DNA of 64,000 nucleotides, from contig JAENRP010000029.1 in assembly GCA_024741835.1 (NCBI GenBank), positions 62,001-126,000 of the forward strand, written 5' to 3'. This document shows, piece by piece, positions 12,177-24,034 of the stretch; within the stretch, counting starts at the first letter, position 1; every line of letters starts with the position of its first letter. The notes beneath the pieces are model-generated. The model was not told the DNA's origin, ran no database searches, and saw only the letters and a program-made list of their open reading frames with translations. The translations under genes and the position numbers were made by a program. This DNA comes from Diplocarpon mali. Its lineage: Eukaryota > Ascomycota > Leotiomycetes > Helotiales > Drepanopezizaceae.

Positions 12177-13946
12177 GCTCTCCTTTGTCAGAAACAAGAT
12201 CCGCAAAAAGCGCGACGAGAGAAAAAAAACAAAAAAAAAAAAAAAAAAGACTGAATGGACAAACGAACGCAAAAACCTGACAGTACATCTCCCCCATTTG
12301 GGTTGGGAGTCGACGCGCGCACAACGGAAAGCTTTTTTGTCTGAAAGGATTTCCGCAGCATCACATCATCGCCTGATTAGGGCGAGAAAGCAAGGCGTTT
12401 GGCGGGTCTGGTATCGGAACCGGCGTAGAGACGAGATGAGATTTGGGGCGATACCTGCTGGTAAGAGTACTATAAAATACATGATTGATACATATTGCGA
12501 TGACTAGAATGCACGGAATGCGTTTCGGATGGCATTTCCGGTATTCCCATCACCTGCCGTTGATCGCGGGAGAGCGAGACCGCGAGTTGTGAGCGATGGA
12601 GAATCTGAGATATCACATCTGCTTTTGCTGCACGAGGGCATGGTGGGCATATCTTGGAGGGATTTTTTGTAAGACGAAAAGTACAGATGGGATGCGTGTG
12701 ATGCGTATGATGGGACGAGACGAGACGAGCGAAGACCCTCTCGTCAGCAGTTCTCGTGGCGGAGAGTGGAATGGGAGAGGGAACATTTGTTTTCGTAGTC
12801 CTGTTTCTGTAGAGATGGAATGAACCGATGAATCATTCGATTTGGATGAATGAGCGACTGGATAGACCGTGATGTGAGACGCTATGCCGTGAGCTCGCGG
12901 AGCGTGTAGTTGTGCCCCTGACACTGTGTTTATTTCTCCAAGGCTGTACTTGCCACACCGCAGGGCCACGAGCCAGAGTATATACATGGTACTCCAATCG
13001 ACGCCATGCAATCATCGCCCGAATCAAATGCGCGAGGCTCGAGACGCTTGGGAATCAATCTCTCTGCACAACTTGCATGGTGGGCCGCGTGAAGATCATC
13101 TTCCATGGACCTACTTCAGACCCAGGAGGGCGAGGCAGACGGAGACGGAGAGGGAGAGCGATTGAGTACTCGGTCTAGGGGAAGGAGAATCATAGACGCC
13201 CGTAAAGAGTATGTAGGTCTGTTCTGCGGGTTTTAGGGCTGGAGCTCAAGTGGAGGGGCGGTGGAGGTTTTTTACAGCGAGGACGAGGGCGGGAAGGGTC
13301 TTTGCCATACGACGCTCCACCCAGGACTCTCATCAGGTTTCCAAGGCACATGACATGCAGAGAACAGCGATTATCAAGCTGAAAGATCGGAGCCACGCTT
13401 GTTAGCAACGAGCACGCCCTATCTCACGAGGCTCCACATCACATCAAGTTCGATCTGCAAAGTGAATGAAACGCGCTCAAGTCTTCCCCACAGATCTCTA
13501 TTAAAAAGAAGCATCCGCCATCTCAAGGCAATACACAGAGCCGTCGCGAGCGATGGCTAGCAACAAGGTGTCGTCTCGCAACCTCTGGAAAACGCCGCCG
13601 TCCGTCTATGGGAAGCCAAAAGAAGAAAAGAAAAAGAATCATTACGAACACGTGACGAAAGCAGCTGCAGAGCCAGTCCCGGGTCCGACGTGCTGTATTT
13701 CGTTGGGAGAATGCTCTGCTCGCAAAGAGAGTACGAGCAGAACTAGGAGTGCAAGGTAGCAAGAGGAATCGAAGATACCCCAATGTCCCGTGCAGAAGTC
13801 AGAGTACGAGCCGCCACGCTCGACCGCAGCCTCTCGAACGAGAGAGGGGGAGAGTCGAGCGAGCGCGTCAATCCCGGCCACAGACCCGAGATCATTCTTG
13901 CCCTCCCGCAGTCGTAGTGGTGTTCGAGACCTCGCTTCAATTGCGA
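12177..13946. other. Convergent intergenic region (3' ends of PAK and SDR genes)
   Basis: No gene is supported. There is an A run at 12231-12248 shortly after the kinase stop. Open frames at 12600-13200 and 13500-13900 are short and overlap on both strands, with no domain. The region probably contains both 3' UTRs. Confidence 0.45.
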
Positions 13947-15121
13947 TCAGTACAGGGTGTAGCCTCCGTCAATGATGACATTGCTGCCGGTCATAAAGGC
14001 GGATGCGTCGGAGGCCAGGAGCACGGCGAGACCGTTGAGGTCATCGACGGCGCCCAGGCGGTTCTGAGGCGTGAGGGACTTCCAGATCTTCTTCTGCGCG
14101 TCGAGGGCGGGCACGTTGTTCAGGGCTGTGTCCATGTAGCCGGGGGAGATGCAGTTCACGCGGATGTTGAACTTGGCCCACTCAGCGGCGAGGGACTTTC
14201 CGAGCTGGATCACACCGGCCTTGGAGGCATTGTAGCAGGATTGCTCTTGAGGGTAGTTGACGATTCCACCGGACATCGAGGCGATGAAGACGATGGATCC
14301 GGGCTTCTTGGCATCAATCATGTGCTTGCCGACGGCCTGAGCCATCAGGAAGGATCCCGTGAGGTTGATATCGATCAATCGGGTCCACTTCTTGGTGTCG
14401 TAGGTCTCGGCTGGCATGTTGGAGCTGGTTGATGTTAGCAGACGTACAGATCGGGTCTGGAGAAGGTAAATTTTCAAATCAGAAACAGAAGTTGGGACCA
14501 AGGTCAACCTACTCAGCGATACCGGCGGAGTTGATCAAGACGTCGGGGACGCCATAGGCCTTGACAAGGGCATTGATAGACTCGTTGATAGCATTCTCGT
14601 CGCGGACATCGACGTTGTAGAAAGCTACAGGTGTGGCATCTCCAGTCAAGCTGTGCAGCGAAGCCACAGCGTCCTCTCCGAGTTGTTGGTTGGCATCCAA
14701 GATGATCAACGCCTTCGCACCAGCCTCAGCGCAGGCCTGGGCCATGCAGTATCCAAGACCACGGGCTCCACTGTTCAATTCCTTAGTGGTTTTGTCTAGA
14801 GGCTTCCGCTTGGAGTTGCACTTACCCAGTGATAACTACAACCTTGTCCATTAGGGAGTACTTCTGCATAGTAGGTGGGAGTGAGTTGAAAGTGGTCTTG
14901 CTCAAAGGACCAGCCTTCTCCAGAATGGAGCTCTGGTCAACTGCGATCGTCGATCTCTCAACAGAACCGGCAGCGTAAGAGGCATGCTTGACCTCAGTCG
15001 CGGCAACTACCTCAGGGACTGGCTCTGCCAGACGCGTATTGTTGGTGAATTGGCGCGCGGCTCTGACAGAAGGAGTAACGCGTGTCGTGCGCGCAGCACG
15101 GGCAATAGATCGGGAGAACAT
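13947..15121 (-). CDS. Short-chain dehydrogenase/reductase, polyol-dehydrogenase-like, with possible mitochondrial leader
   Basis: Exons on the minus strand are 15121-14826, 14770-14513 and 14424-13947, giving 343 residues. The N-terminal 40 residues are rich in Arg, Ala, Ser and Thr with few acidic residues (MFSRSIARAARTTR), which looks like a mitochondrial presequence. The NAD(P)-binding TGGARGLG motif spans intron 1 at 98-105, the NSAG motif is near 180, and the catalytic set is Ser near 236 with Tyr249 and Lys253 (YNASK). The aspartate at the end of the second beta strand (LIILDAN) suggests NAD preference. The sequence resembles fungal SDRs annotated as sorbose reductase, D-arabinitol 2-dehydrogenase or mannitol dehydrogenase, but the substrate cannot be told. 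It lies tail to tail with the PAK gene. Confidence 0.85.
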
Positions 15122-17115
15122 GATCGTGGGGTGTTTGTATTTCTTTGAAGTATGGGAAGATTCGTAGTCGGAGTCGAAGATGGTGGAGTTGCGAGAAATG
15201 TCGGAAGAAATCAAGACTTGTGGGTTAGAAAAAGTCTACGAGTCGAGGTGAGATGGCCCTTGGATGCGATAGAGAGCGACGATGATGTAGCCTGAGATCG
15301 CTAGTGCAACTATCCTCTTCCAATCGACGCTATCCGTCCGCGAGGCTGCTGCTTCAGTATCTCTTGTCTTCGGGACAATTTCCTAACCAGGAGAAGGGGT
15401 TTTCAGATCTGCCGACATGTCAGTCGTGGTATTCACCACACTCCCCGCCCACGTAGCTGTCAACTGACCTGAAGAGAAGCTGAAGCAAGCGCTGCCAGGG
15501 TTCTCAGCACTTTGTGCAATTGCCAAGGTGAATGGAAGCACTGAAACGTAACAACAGGGTATTGTTAAGAAATCCGTAGAACGACAAGGCCAAAAGATAT
15601 ACGCAAGACACGGCAGAAGAAGTCCAGCTCTTGGTCTTTCTTCGCATTAAAACCCAGCAGGGTGGGGGGCAGCAGAACACTTCTTCGCAGTCTCAAATGC
15701 AAGACAACGGGCAAACAATCAAACAGGTCTATTCGAGGGCACAGTCGCGCGGGATCTCTCTATCTCTCGGCACCGCGTGTTGGCGGCAGAGGCTGCTGGT
15801 GATCAACCCCTGGACAAGAGCCGGAGATGAGCGAGAAGATTGCTGTCGAGAGGAGAGGAGCGGAGCGGAGAGGGATAAGTACACGATGGGAGAGGGATGG
15901 AGATGGATTGGAATCAAGAGAACGAGTAAAAGGAGGAGGGAGAGCAGCACCGCACTTTTTCAAGTAGATTATGCGGCCGAGCCAGATGTCACCGCTTTTC
16001 CGCCCAGACCGGAACGACTGTCCCTGCGCCTTCAGGGTCGCACCTGCCAGGGTAATAAGCTTCTACTTCTGCGCAGCAGGCTACGGTAGCCGGCCGTCCG
16101 TGCGCCCCCCCCCCGGCACTTGACCGTAGCGGTGAGGGTGCCGGGAGCAGGGCTACTACATACACGCCCATCCCCACCGCGGGTTTACATATTTCCGGGT
16201 CTGGGATGTACCTAGCGAGAGACCGGGGTCGGACATACGGAAGAACTGATCTTCCGGCTAGACGCCTGGCGGTCCACCTGGCGGCATCCGAGTCGGAGAA
16301 TTCGACAGACGACTGACTTACCTCGCTACGCCTCGACCACGGACGAGCACGAGTAGCAGATTCAAGTCCAACGCATTCCGGTCCAGCCATGTCCAGTTCC
16401 GTCCGGAGCATTCTGCTTCGGTCAAGTCAAGCAAGTCCATCGTCTAACCTCTTCTTTATGCACGTGGCTTTTGCTTTGCGCGGTAAGATTGCCAGCCTTG
16501 GCGGTGGCATGTTCAGTACGAGTAGAGGCCTCATCCCTCAAGTATCAGATTGCTTCGTACGAGCGTCCGACTTCCTCGTTCAATATGCGACGTCTTCGTT
16601 CCAAGTATTGCATGACACTTCTTCGTACCAGCGTCCGGGCTTCGCTGTTGCAGTACTCCATGCGCCTCTCAAAGTGTTTATTAAACTTCTACCAAGCGAT
16701 CGACTCGCCCTGGCGAGTATCACATGGTGTCCTCCAAGGACTATAATTAACAAACACGATCTTGGCAGCCCTGATTTGAAGAATCACAAACGAGATACCG
16801 GTAAGTCACATCTGAGTTACTGGTACACGCAGGCTCTCCTTGTCTCGCTTCTCCATGGTAATATCAACGAGTTTCGAAGAGATGTGCCGCGATCCGAAGG
16901 ACTTCAGAAACCCCTCTTTGCCCTCCTCACTGCCAGTGAATTGGTTGTATAAAGACCAGCTGGGTTTCCTGTCAGACTTGAACTGTTCATCCGTCCCACA
17001 CACACACACACATTCATTCCCTTGGCTTCTCACTTGATCTCTCACTCAGTCACCTTTTCAGTCATTCACTCACTTATTCAATCATCCCCTCACCACCTCT
17101 CCCCAAACCGCTACT
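15122..17115. other. Intergenic region between SDR gene and secreted-protein gene
   Basis: The two flanking genes are divergent, so this holds both promoters. The frames at 15631-16089 and 16389-16952 lack domain, codon or splice support. Two imperfect copies of an approximately 22-base segment starting CTTCGTAC lie near 16553 and 16620. A CA run and CT-rich leader precede the start at 17116. Confidence 0.45.
16948..16953 (+). promoter_or_regulatory. TATAAA box of the small secreted protein gene
   Basis: TATAAA lies 168 bases upstream of the ATG. It is followed by a CA run and a pyrimidine-rich stretch, the usual layout of strongly transcribed ascomycete genes. Confidence 0.5.
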
Positions 17116-17337
17116 ATGCTCGCCCGCACCATCTTCAGCGTCCTCGCGCTCGTGGCGACCACCTTCGCTTACTGCCAAAATGAGGGCGGTAACAGGGTTG
17201 ACGACTGCTGCTATCAGAGCTTCGGACGGATGAACAAGAACGGCGGCTCGGGCGATCTCTGTGGCGACGCGACCAAGCTCACCTGCGATGCCAGTTGCTG
17301 TGCTCCTTCCAGCGGATGGGGAATCAAGTGCGTATAG
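17116..17337 (+). CDS. Small secreted cysteine-rich protein, 73 residues
   Basis: A signal peptide covers about residues 1-18 (MLARTIFSVLALVATTFA). The mature part is about 55 residues with eight cysteines in the order C-CC-C-C-CC-C and spacings 10, 16, 7, 3 and 9. That order matches hydrophobins, but the mature region is short and hydrophilic (Asn, Gly, Asp-rich), and the gap before the second CC is only three residues. I therefore do not call it a hydrophobin. An effector-like or antimicrobial-like secreted protein is possible; the function is unknown. A strong intron (GTATGT near 17350, CTGAC branch, TTTTAG at 17462) begins just after the stop. It could be a 3' UTR intron. An alternative weak donor at the last Cys codon would replace the terminal Val with a Ser/Arg-rich tail. 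Confidence 0.7.
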   Translation: MLARTIFSVLALVATTFAYCQNEGGNRVDDCCYQSFGRMNKNGGSGDLCGDATKLTCDASCCAPSSGWGIKCV

Positions 17338-18360
17338 ATTTGCACAAGGTATGTCTTGCGTTGACGTTTGCTCGTAAGCTTCTGATCTTCTGCACTCTAC
17401 CTGCTTCGAAGACCGGGACTGTTTGCTCCAACTATATTATAATATGCTGACGCTATTTTTAGCGATCGACTTCTTCCAGTACCAGGTGCCAAGGCCGGAC
17501 CGAAAGCGCCTACACGGTGATGAAGGGAGAGTCGAAGCGTTGAAAAGGGCGCTAAGCGAGGGCTTGATGCCTTTGGACATGAGGTGCCGACTAGATTACA
17601 TTCACTGCGATCTGAGATCTGAGATCTACTGTGAGTAGATAGCACAAGCGGGTTTTCTGTTCCGCAATCGAGAAGCGTTCCCAATCCACCTGGATGAAAG
17701 TGGATTGCACGGGAAGCGTAAGGGTAGAATTGCAAGATCTTCCTGAATTGACTGTCTTGTATTGTACCCTGATCTGATCTGCTCTGATCTGACCTGTGCT
17801 GTGCTTTGTTTATGCCCCAAACCCAAACATCCCGTCACGCTCTCACTACGGATACGTTATCCTGTGATAAACTCGACGCCAAGGCGGGCTGCGCGGAAGT
17901 ACGAGGACCTTGTGTATGGTCACGAAATCATGGAGATCCAAATCTTGCATTGCCCTTGGGGTTTTAGGTTTATTTTAGGCTTCGGCTCTGGCTCCATCGT
18001 TGCCTCTAGCACGGCTTTGGCTTTGGCTTTAGCTTTGGCGAGGCTCAACCGACCTTGTTGCGGCCTCTCGTTGGCGCCATGTGGACTGTTGACGATTCAG
18101 TAGCCTTGCGTGGACGACGCGGTGTGGTGCCGGTCGACACCGGATCTGATAATCTTCCCTGCATGAGCATGACTTGGGTAGCTGGGCACTTGGAAGTATA
18201 TTCGGTCCTGGCTCTTCCTCTTGGTCTTCGTCTTCCTCTCCCCCCTTTCGAGATGCACGCCGATGTTGATGTGCAGAGCATGATGAGGACCCCGTCGTGG
18301 AATTTTCTCTATCGGCGGGGTGCTGGCTAGGAGAGGAAGAGCGAGATGCAGAGGGGGAGA

Positions 18361-18458
18361 AAGAAGGGTCAAAATAGAGAGAGATCAAAAAGATAGAAAC
18401 ATAGAGAGGTAGAGACAGAGGTGAGAAAGAAGGGTCATAGTAGAGAGAGATCCAAAAG

Positions 18459-18461
<3 letters not shown>
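18361..18461. repeat. 66-base-period direct duplication
   Basis: A 35-base purine-rich segment at 18361-18395 recurs at 18427-18461 with three differences. It leads directly into the AG microsatellite. Confidence 0.75.

Positions 18462-18462
<1 letters not shown>

Positions 18463-18494
<32 letters not shown>
18463..18494. repeat. (AG)16 microsatellite
   Basis: An uninterrupted run of 16 AG units. The minus-strand frame through it encodes only alternating Ser and Leu. Confidence 0.95.
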
Positions 18495-18495
<1 letters not shown>

Positions 18496-21003
18496 CAGAG
18501 GTGCATTCTGCCGGATCTCATCCATCCCATCCCCGCCTGTCCCCATAGCTCTCCACTCCAGCATTGAAGCCTCAGGCCAGGAGTTTGTGCATACCTTACC
18601 TCACCTCTCTCGAGGAACTTACGGATGTCCGAGAGAATAAAACAACACAATCCCTCTACACAGTCGGATTCCATAGTACAGAACAGAGCACAACCAAGCA
18701 CGCCCGACCGACTACGACAACTCCCTACGCAATGCAAATCTCGAATCACAAGGGGGTCTGCGCGTCCCGGTCGAGTCTCCAGAGGTTTCGCCCCCGGATT
18801 GCCGTTAGAGGCTTGCAACCAACAGCCTTGTCCGCCCGAGGACGTACGGTCTTTCACCTCAGCGTCGTCCGATGCGAAGAGGCGGTTTGCCGGCGGTCTC
18901 GAGTGGACTCTGTTGAAACCTCAAGCTCGAGTGTCGAGTATCAAGTCCTGAGTCCCAAGACAGCGAAAGACACAAATGCACAAGTCGCTGTTACCATGCC
19001 ATGCCATGCTATGCCATGCCAACAGGCAGCCGAGGGGCTTGAGACTAATCTATCATACTTCGTACTCGAGCAGGCAACTGGCAGATCGCCGTGGGGTTAT
19101 TGATTTTCGGGGTCGAATAGTCAGTGCATGGGGCAGTCAAACCTCCGCACGTTCCGAGTACCTGGCAATACGAGGTGGGAAAAGGGGGACCAAAGCGGAC
19201 CAGGATATCACGGGTGCTGAGAAGTACCGATATAAAACAAACCCTCCGAACTAAATCCATCTCCCTTCGCAGATATTCAGCCAACACGGACCTCATTCAC
19301 TTTCCAAATCCTCCAACCGCCATCCGGAACTCAAAAAGGCGTCCTTCTAGAAAAAGAAAAGCGCTTGCTCCGCTTGCTCCGCTTGTGTCGTCGGACAAAC
19401 ATAAGACAATGACAAGGCTGATCCCCGAGGAAGAATCTATTTTTGATCACACCCGATACTCGCTCGTGCCCCGACGGCTCGTCCCACACCCAAGTACAAA
19501 GCCTAGGATTACGTAAACATCACACGTTGAAACACGCGGATTCCCTCGCTGCTGCACCTCACAAACCCCTTGGCTCCATGAAGCTGGTTTGGCGCACTGT
19601 CCCTTTTTTCTTTTATATTCATCTGACTGCTTTTTACTCTTTGGAGGACGAAGGAAGAAGGAAAACAGAGATTGTACAGATATGCGCCACTGAGTTGATA
19701 AGAGTACAGCACAGCAGAAGGTATAGTACGGTACAGCAGGGAGATTGTTTGGGATGAGACTCAAGTCGGGGTGGGGGGGAGGGGGGGGTTCCTGCTACAC
19801 CGTCTGGCTACCGAATTGTTAAGACGGATGGCGACAGAAGGCGAGTCGATATCCACGACTTCTACACGGCAAAGCTGGGATCTAGAATTATGTTGCGCCT
19901 ATCGTTCGGTGCGAGCCATTATTAAGCAATCTTCGGATTTCGGATCATCCTTTGGACCTTTGTCAATGTCCGAATATCCTGCTTACGTAGCAGCTCTCCC
20001 TCCCCCCGGAACCATCATTCTGCCTAGCAGGCTGGTTTGGGGCTGCGAATATGAGTAGAAATCTCCGGCTGCGGGAGGGAGCGAAGAGAGAAAGGAAGAA
20101 TCGTGCTGGGATCTCCTCAAAGCGATGTCAGGAATTCTGTATTGTACTGGAAATTTGACAATTTCTCTCATGCCAAAAGAGTGATATTTGGGATGGACAA
20201 GGCAAAGTAGAGGGGAAGGGAAAGGAGGCGATTCAGGATAGGAGACAAAAGAGGGGAAGCGGGAAAGAAAGAGGGGGGGAATGGGAGAGGATAAGCAAAG
20301 GGGTAGTAAAGAGAAAAGAAGGATACAGGAAGAACGAGAGGAGGGCACACAGTAAGCTCAAAAGACGCCCCTGGGTCTTCCCAAGTCCTTGCTTGGCTCT
20401 CACTCACGAGCCACTTTATCATATCGTATATCGCATGCGTCGCAGCCTGCATGGAAACCCCACCTGAACATTTCCCAGAGAAGACCCAGGCGAGGCCATT
20501 GATTTATTCATTCGTTCACCCTTTCATTTATATCAGAGCTCCTGTTTAGACAAAGAGCTGATCCAAAGTCCAGGCTGCAGGCTGGTACCCGTAGCTTGTG
20601 TTTTTCGCGGTTTTCTCCTGATCTGGATCCGCTTGGTCCTGTGCCCGCTGTAGAGAGACATTTCATGCAGAGGGAAGATGAGAAATATGGAGAATGTCAG
20701 GTGCGAGATAGAACAGCTTGATTAGAGTAAGGAGGAAGCGGCTCGCAAAAACCCGAGCTGGCCGTCTCCAACACCCTGCCGCCCAGAGCCTACATCTTGC
20801 CCCTGATAGAACAAATCATGGCCCTACAAGGCCATAATCGCGACAGCCTCGAGTCACGTGCTGCCACAGCCCGAAGCGAAGTAAACAAAAACCGTCAAGA
20901 CTGTCCCAGCCATCTCTCCCTAAATAGCAGGGCAAACGCGGTATCCCAAGGTCATCCAACGGCTCCATCCTCCACAGATCGAGACATGCCTCCGAGAGAC
21001 AGC

Positions 21004-21933
21004 CTAGCTCCCTAGCCCAGCCAAACCTCTCCTCGCGAGCTTCACCTTCCTCCTCTGCTCCGCATCCCTCCTCCGCCTTGCACTCCGAAACTGCCACGCC
21101 TCCACCTGGGGTGCCATCCTGGCCGTCGGCAGGATACGAACCTCGCTCATGTCATAGATGTTCTGCTCCGTCACCGTCTCTCCACGCGCGATCCCCTCCT
21201 GCACCGCGCGGTCCTGCCGCTCAGAAGCAAGCCGCATAAAGTCCCTTCCCAGCCTCTTCGCCAGCGCGTCAACGCTGTCGAGGAACTGCGCGCGGGCTAT
21301 TCGCGCACGCTGGCGCGGTGAAAGATTCAGGTCGTAGATGGACTGTAGTAGCGTGTTGTCGGAGCGGATCGAGAGGTCGCGGACACCCCGTGGTAGGGTG
21401 GTGGTTTGACCCGCGGGGAACAGAACCGGCCGCCAGAATATGGCCATGTTCTCTTTGGCGAGGCGAAGCTTGTTCTCCCGCGCGTAGTAGGCGCGTGTGA
21501 AGTAGGGGACGCTGGCGGCTTCGGGGCTCACGGCGTCGAAATCGTCGGCGATGTCACCGGGGGCGTTGTATAGCTTGCGGGCGGCAGCGCGCTTGATTGG
21601 GTCCGGATCGCTGAGGTAGGGGGCTACAACCGAGGAGAGGTAATAGGATTGGTTGTTATGCGCGAAGTCTACACAGTCGAAGGGTTTCAGGCCGACTGTC
21701 TCCCAGTTAAGCTGCGCCATGTGGCCACAGGTTGGACAGCTGTGAAGCAATTTTCCGGGCGCGTCCCAGTACTCAAAGATACAGCGTATATGGAAGACGT
21801 GGCCGATGGGAGAGCATGCAAGTTCCACAATGGTGCTGTCGATGCCCTTTCCTGAAGCCATCTCATTGTTGCACATTCCGCACTCTTTCCAACTGGTAGA
21901 CCCGATGCAATTAGGAAAATTGGTCGCGTTCAT
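21004..21933 (-). CDS. RING-H2 zinc-finger protein (probable E3 ubiquitin ligase), N-terminal limit uncertain
   Basis: From the ATG at 21933 the protein has 309 residues. A RING-H2 pattern sits near the N-terminus: CGMC, then a single Cys (LAC), His and His (GHVFH), Cys (RC), then CPTC. This Cys3-His2-Cys3 order binds two zinc ions and usually recruits an E2 enzyme. The rest is Arg/Ala-rich, alpha-helical looking and unrecognised, ending in a strongly basic stretch (RSARRRRDAEQRRK). The same frame stays open upstream with coding-like sequence and ATGs at 22050, 22092 and 22101, so the true start may be upstream or reached by an intron. It follows the next gene on the same strand with almost no gap, and the two may be one transcript. 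E3 activity is inferred from the domain only. Confidence 0.65.
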   Translation of the reverse strand: MNATNFPNCIGSTSWKECGMCNNEMASGKGIDSTIVELACSPIGHVFHIRCIFEYWDAPGKLLHSCPTCGHMAQLNWETVGLKPFDCVDFAHNNQSYYLSSVVAPYLSDPDPIKRAAARKLYNAPGDIADDFDAVSPEAASVPYFTRAYYARENKLRLAKENMAIFWRPVLFPAGQTTTLPRGVRDLSIRSDNTLLQSIYDLNLSPRQRARIARAQFLDSVDALAKRLGRDFMRLASERQDRAVQEGIARGETVTEQNIYDMSEVRILPTARMAPQVEAWQFRSARRRRDAEQRRKVKLARRGLAGLGS

Positions 21934-22412
21934 TGTGTCGGGTGCTGTTATGGGAATGATTCCGAAGAGTCTAGGAAGGAGATGTCGGTAGGAGGACGGG
22001 TCTCGACTAGGCGGGGCCAACGGTCCTCCTAATGCATATACAGTTCTCATGTGGAATGCCTTGATTCCTTCTTCGACCCTGGAGGAGAACATCGGAGTCA
22101 TTATTGCTTCTTTGAGGTTTTCGTGCAGCACTAGAGTGACTTTGGGGGTGGAACGCGTGTTTAGAGGGGAGACCAGGTCTCGAAGTGACCAAGACAGCGT
22201 GTAGGAATGAAAACTGGAACACCTACCAGGGCCCATCTTCCGCACAGTATAAATGATATATTTGCTTCCTAGAGAGGTCAGTTGAGGCGCTGTGGCTAGA
22301 TGTCTGGGATGACATAGAGTGCATAGGATTTTTGGCTGGTAGTTTCGCATGTTCAGACATGTTGTTGGAAACATGACCCAGCTGAGGCTCACTCATCAGC
22401 GTCTGAGAAGGC

Positions 22413-24034
22413 TTACCAAGGCCGTCTGCCAACCCAATCCCTCGACAATCTAAAGCCACGCCTATGCCTATTAACAAGACTCATATCGTTCAGAGTCTTG
22501 TAGACCATTTTGTGTTGATCACCAAACCTTGAGCCGCTGTTGAAATTGTTGAAGAACTCAACGCTCCAGCTTGGTGACCACTAGTATAGATCAGCAGTCT
22601 AAATATTGTAAGGCCACGTTGAACGTGGCAAGCATAATGTTGGGAGGAAGTGGGAGTCGCCGGCTTACGCTTTTAGAGACAGCAGTGCGCTGCTCGTCAA
22701 TGATAGACACTTGCTTGCTAATCAGTTTATCTTCGTAATGCTCTACCGCCAGAGCACGCTCAAAAGCGTCTTCTCGACAGGCCAGATCAAGAAGGAGAGG
22801 ATCCAGGTGGTTTTCCGGATCATCTGAGAGCCTGCAATCTATTTCCTGTCAAGGACGGTCAGTTAAATTGCCAGACATGACCAAGGGCATCAAGTGGGAG
22901 CAAACCTCAATCAAACCATCCAGAAAAGCAACGCCTCGAAGCCCAACATTGACATCCAGCCTCTCCCCCGCACTGAGGCTTTCAGGAGGAAGATTCGCCT
23001 GGAAAAGCCTCTCTTCTTCCGCGTCCTCCTCCTCCGCAGTCAATGGCTCGAGACCAGCAGCGGCCCTAGAAGCCCTCGCAGCCAGCCTGTCCTGGATTCG
23101 TAAGAAAGCAGGGCGATCATCCAATCGCCGAGTAGCAATATCTGCGACCTGGAGCAGCGTGTCTCTGATGCGCCGTCTCGAAAACTGCAAGAATCGCATC
23201 TTATTATGGTCTTTATCAGACGTGTTGAGCTCAAAGTCTTCGTTGCCCGGCGGCAACGGTACAACCCCATCCAGCTCCATGTCGAGCAACCCTCGGGCGC
23301 AAAGGTAAAGTTGCAGCAGGTTGACAAGTCGTTTGCTGTCTATGGATCCCGCCGGTTTAGTGGCATCCGGGAATGAGAGGCCGCGGTAGTGTAATAGCCG
23401 GATCATCATGGCGCGAAGGTTGCGTTCTTTGACCGGGAACGATGCCCCCTGAGGATTTACGGTAGGGTCGCTGAGGTTAGCGCCGTCTGCGTCGGGGTAT
23501 TCTGTAAAAGGGGGGTAGGCTTTGTCGCAGAAGCGGTTGAGCTGCTTGAGCGAACATGCACCCGTCCAGTACGACAGCAGCTTATCAACGCGAGGTTTGA
23601 GACGGTTTTCGCTGTTCATGCTCTGAGAAGTAGCTTCCAAGTGCTTCATGACATCCACCAGGACTTGAGAAGCAGAGATCTCCTGGCGGGCATCCATTAC
23701 CATGGGGCCGTACAACATTTTCGAGCCTTTACCAGTATACTTGTTTGGTCCTGTACCAAGCCTGTTTAAGTCGGATCCGATCGCAAAGTACTGACAAATG
23801 ACATCCTGTACAGATTGACAGATCAGCATTTCTCGAATATTTGTCACGGCTAAGACACGGAAAGTAATAGTTATTCACATCTTGGATATCAACCCACCGC
23901 TCCGGCGCCAAATCTCTCTGAATTTCCCGCAAAAAGGAACGCGACAGCTGATCAAAAGCCTCGGACGGCGCCAGATGTGGGAGAGTAGCTTGCAGCGGGC
24001 TACTGTCAGTTTGTTGGGCTGGAAAGGCCGACAT
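22413..24034 (-). CDS. Conserved-looking protein of unknown function
   Basis: The model has minus-strand exons 24034-23879, 23805-22906, 22845-22669 and 22580-22413. All three introns are phase 0 with good donors and CTGAC/CTGAT branch sites, giving 466 residues. I do not recognise the family. The protein looks soluble and mostly helical, with an acidic Glu/Asp run near 315 (TAEEEDAEEE) and a Trp/Asn-rich C-terminus. The final exon is the weakest part. An alternative intron with donor near 22517 and acceptor TTAATAG near 22463 would switch to a second coding-like frame that runs to a stop at 22223, close to the RING gene. A fusion with the downstream RING frame cannot be excluded. Confidence 0.6.

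Larger units (their letters stand above)
17338..21003. other. Long intergenic region, no gene supported
   Basis: The first part is probably the 3' UTR of the secreted-protein gene with an intron ending at 17462. Beyond it I see only short frames without domains, simple repeats (GGCTTT hexamers near 18010-18040, a GCTTGCTCC-type repeat near 19365-19390, CATGC repeats near 18995-19020) and G-rich purine tracts at 19770-19790 and 20210-20345. No RNA gene is recognisable by eye. Confidence 0.45.

Noticed and set aside
16389..16952. 187-codon frame upstream of the secreted peptide
   Set aside because: Occupies the promoter, with no domain and no conserved start context. A chance frame is likely.
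17116..17337. Calling the secreted peptide a hydrophobin
   Set aside because: The Cys order fits, but it is too short, hydrophilic, and the Cys5-CC gap of three is below the family range.
18435..18857. 140-codon minus-strand frame ending in Ser-Leu repeats
   Set aside because: Product of the AG microsatellite.
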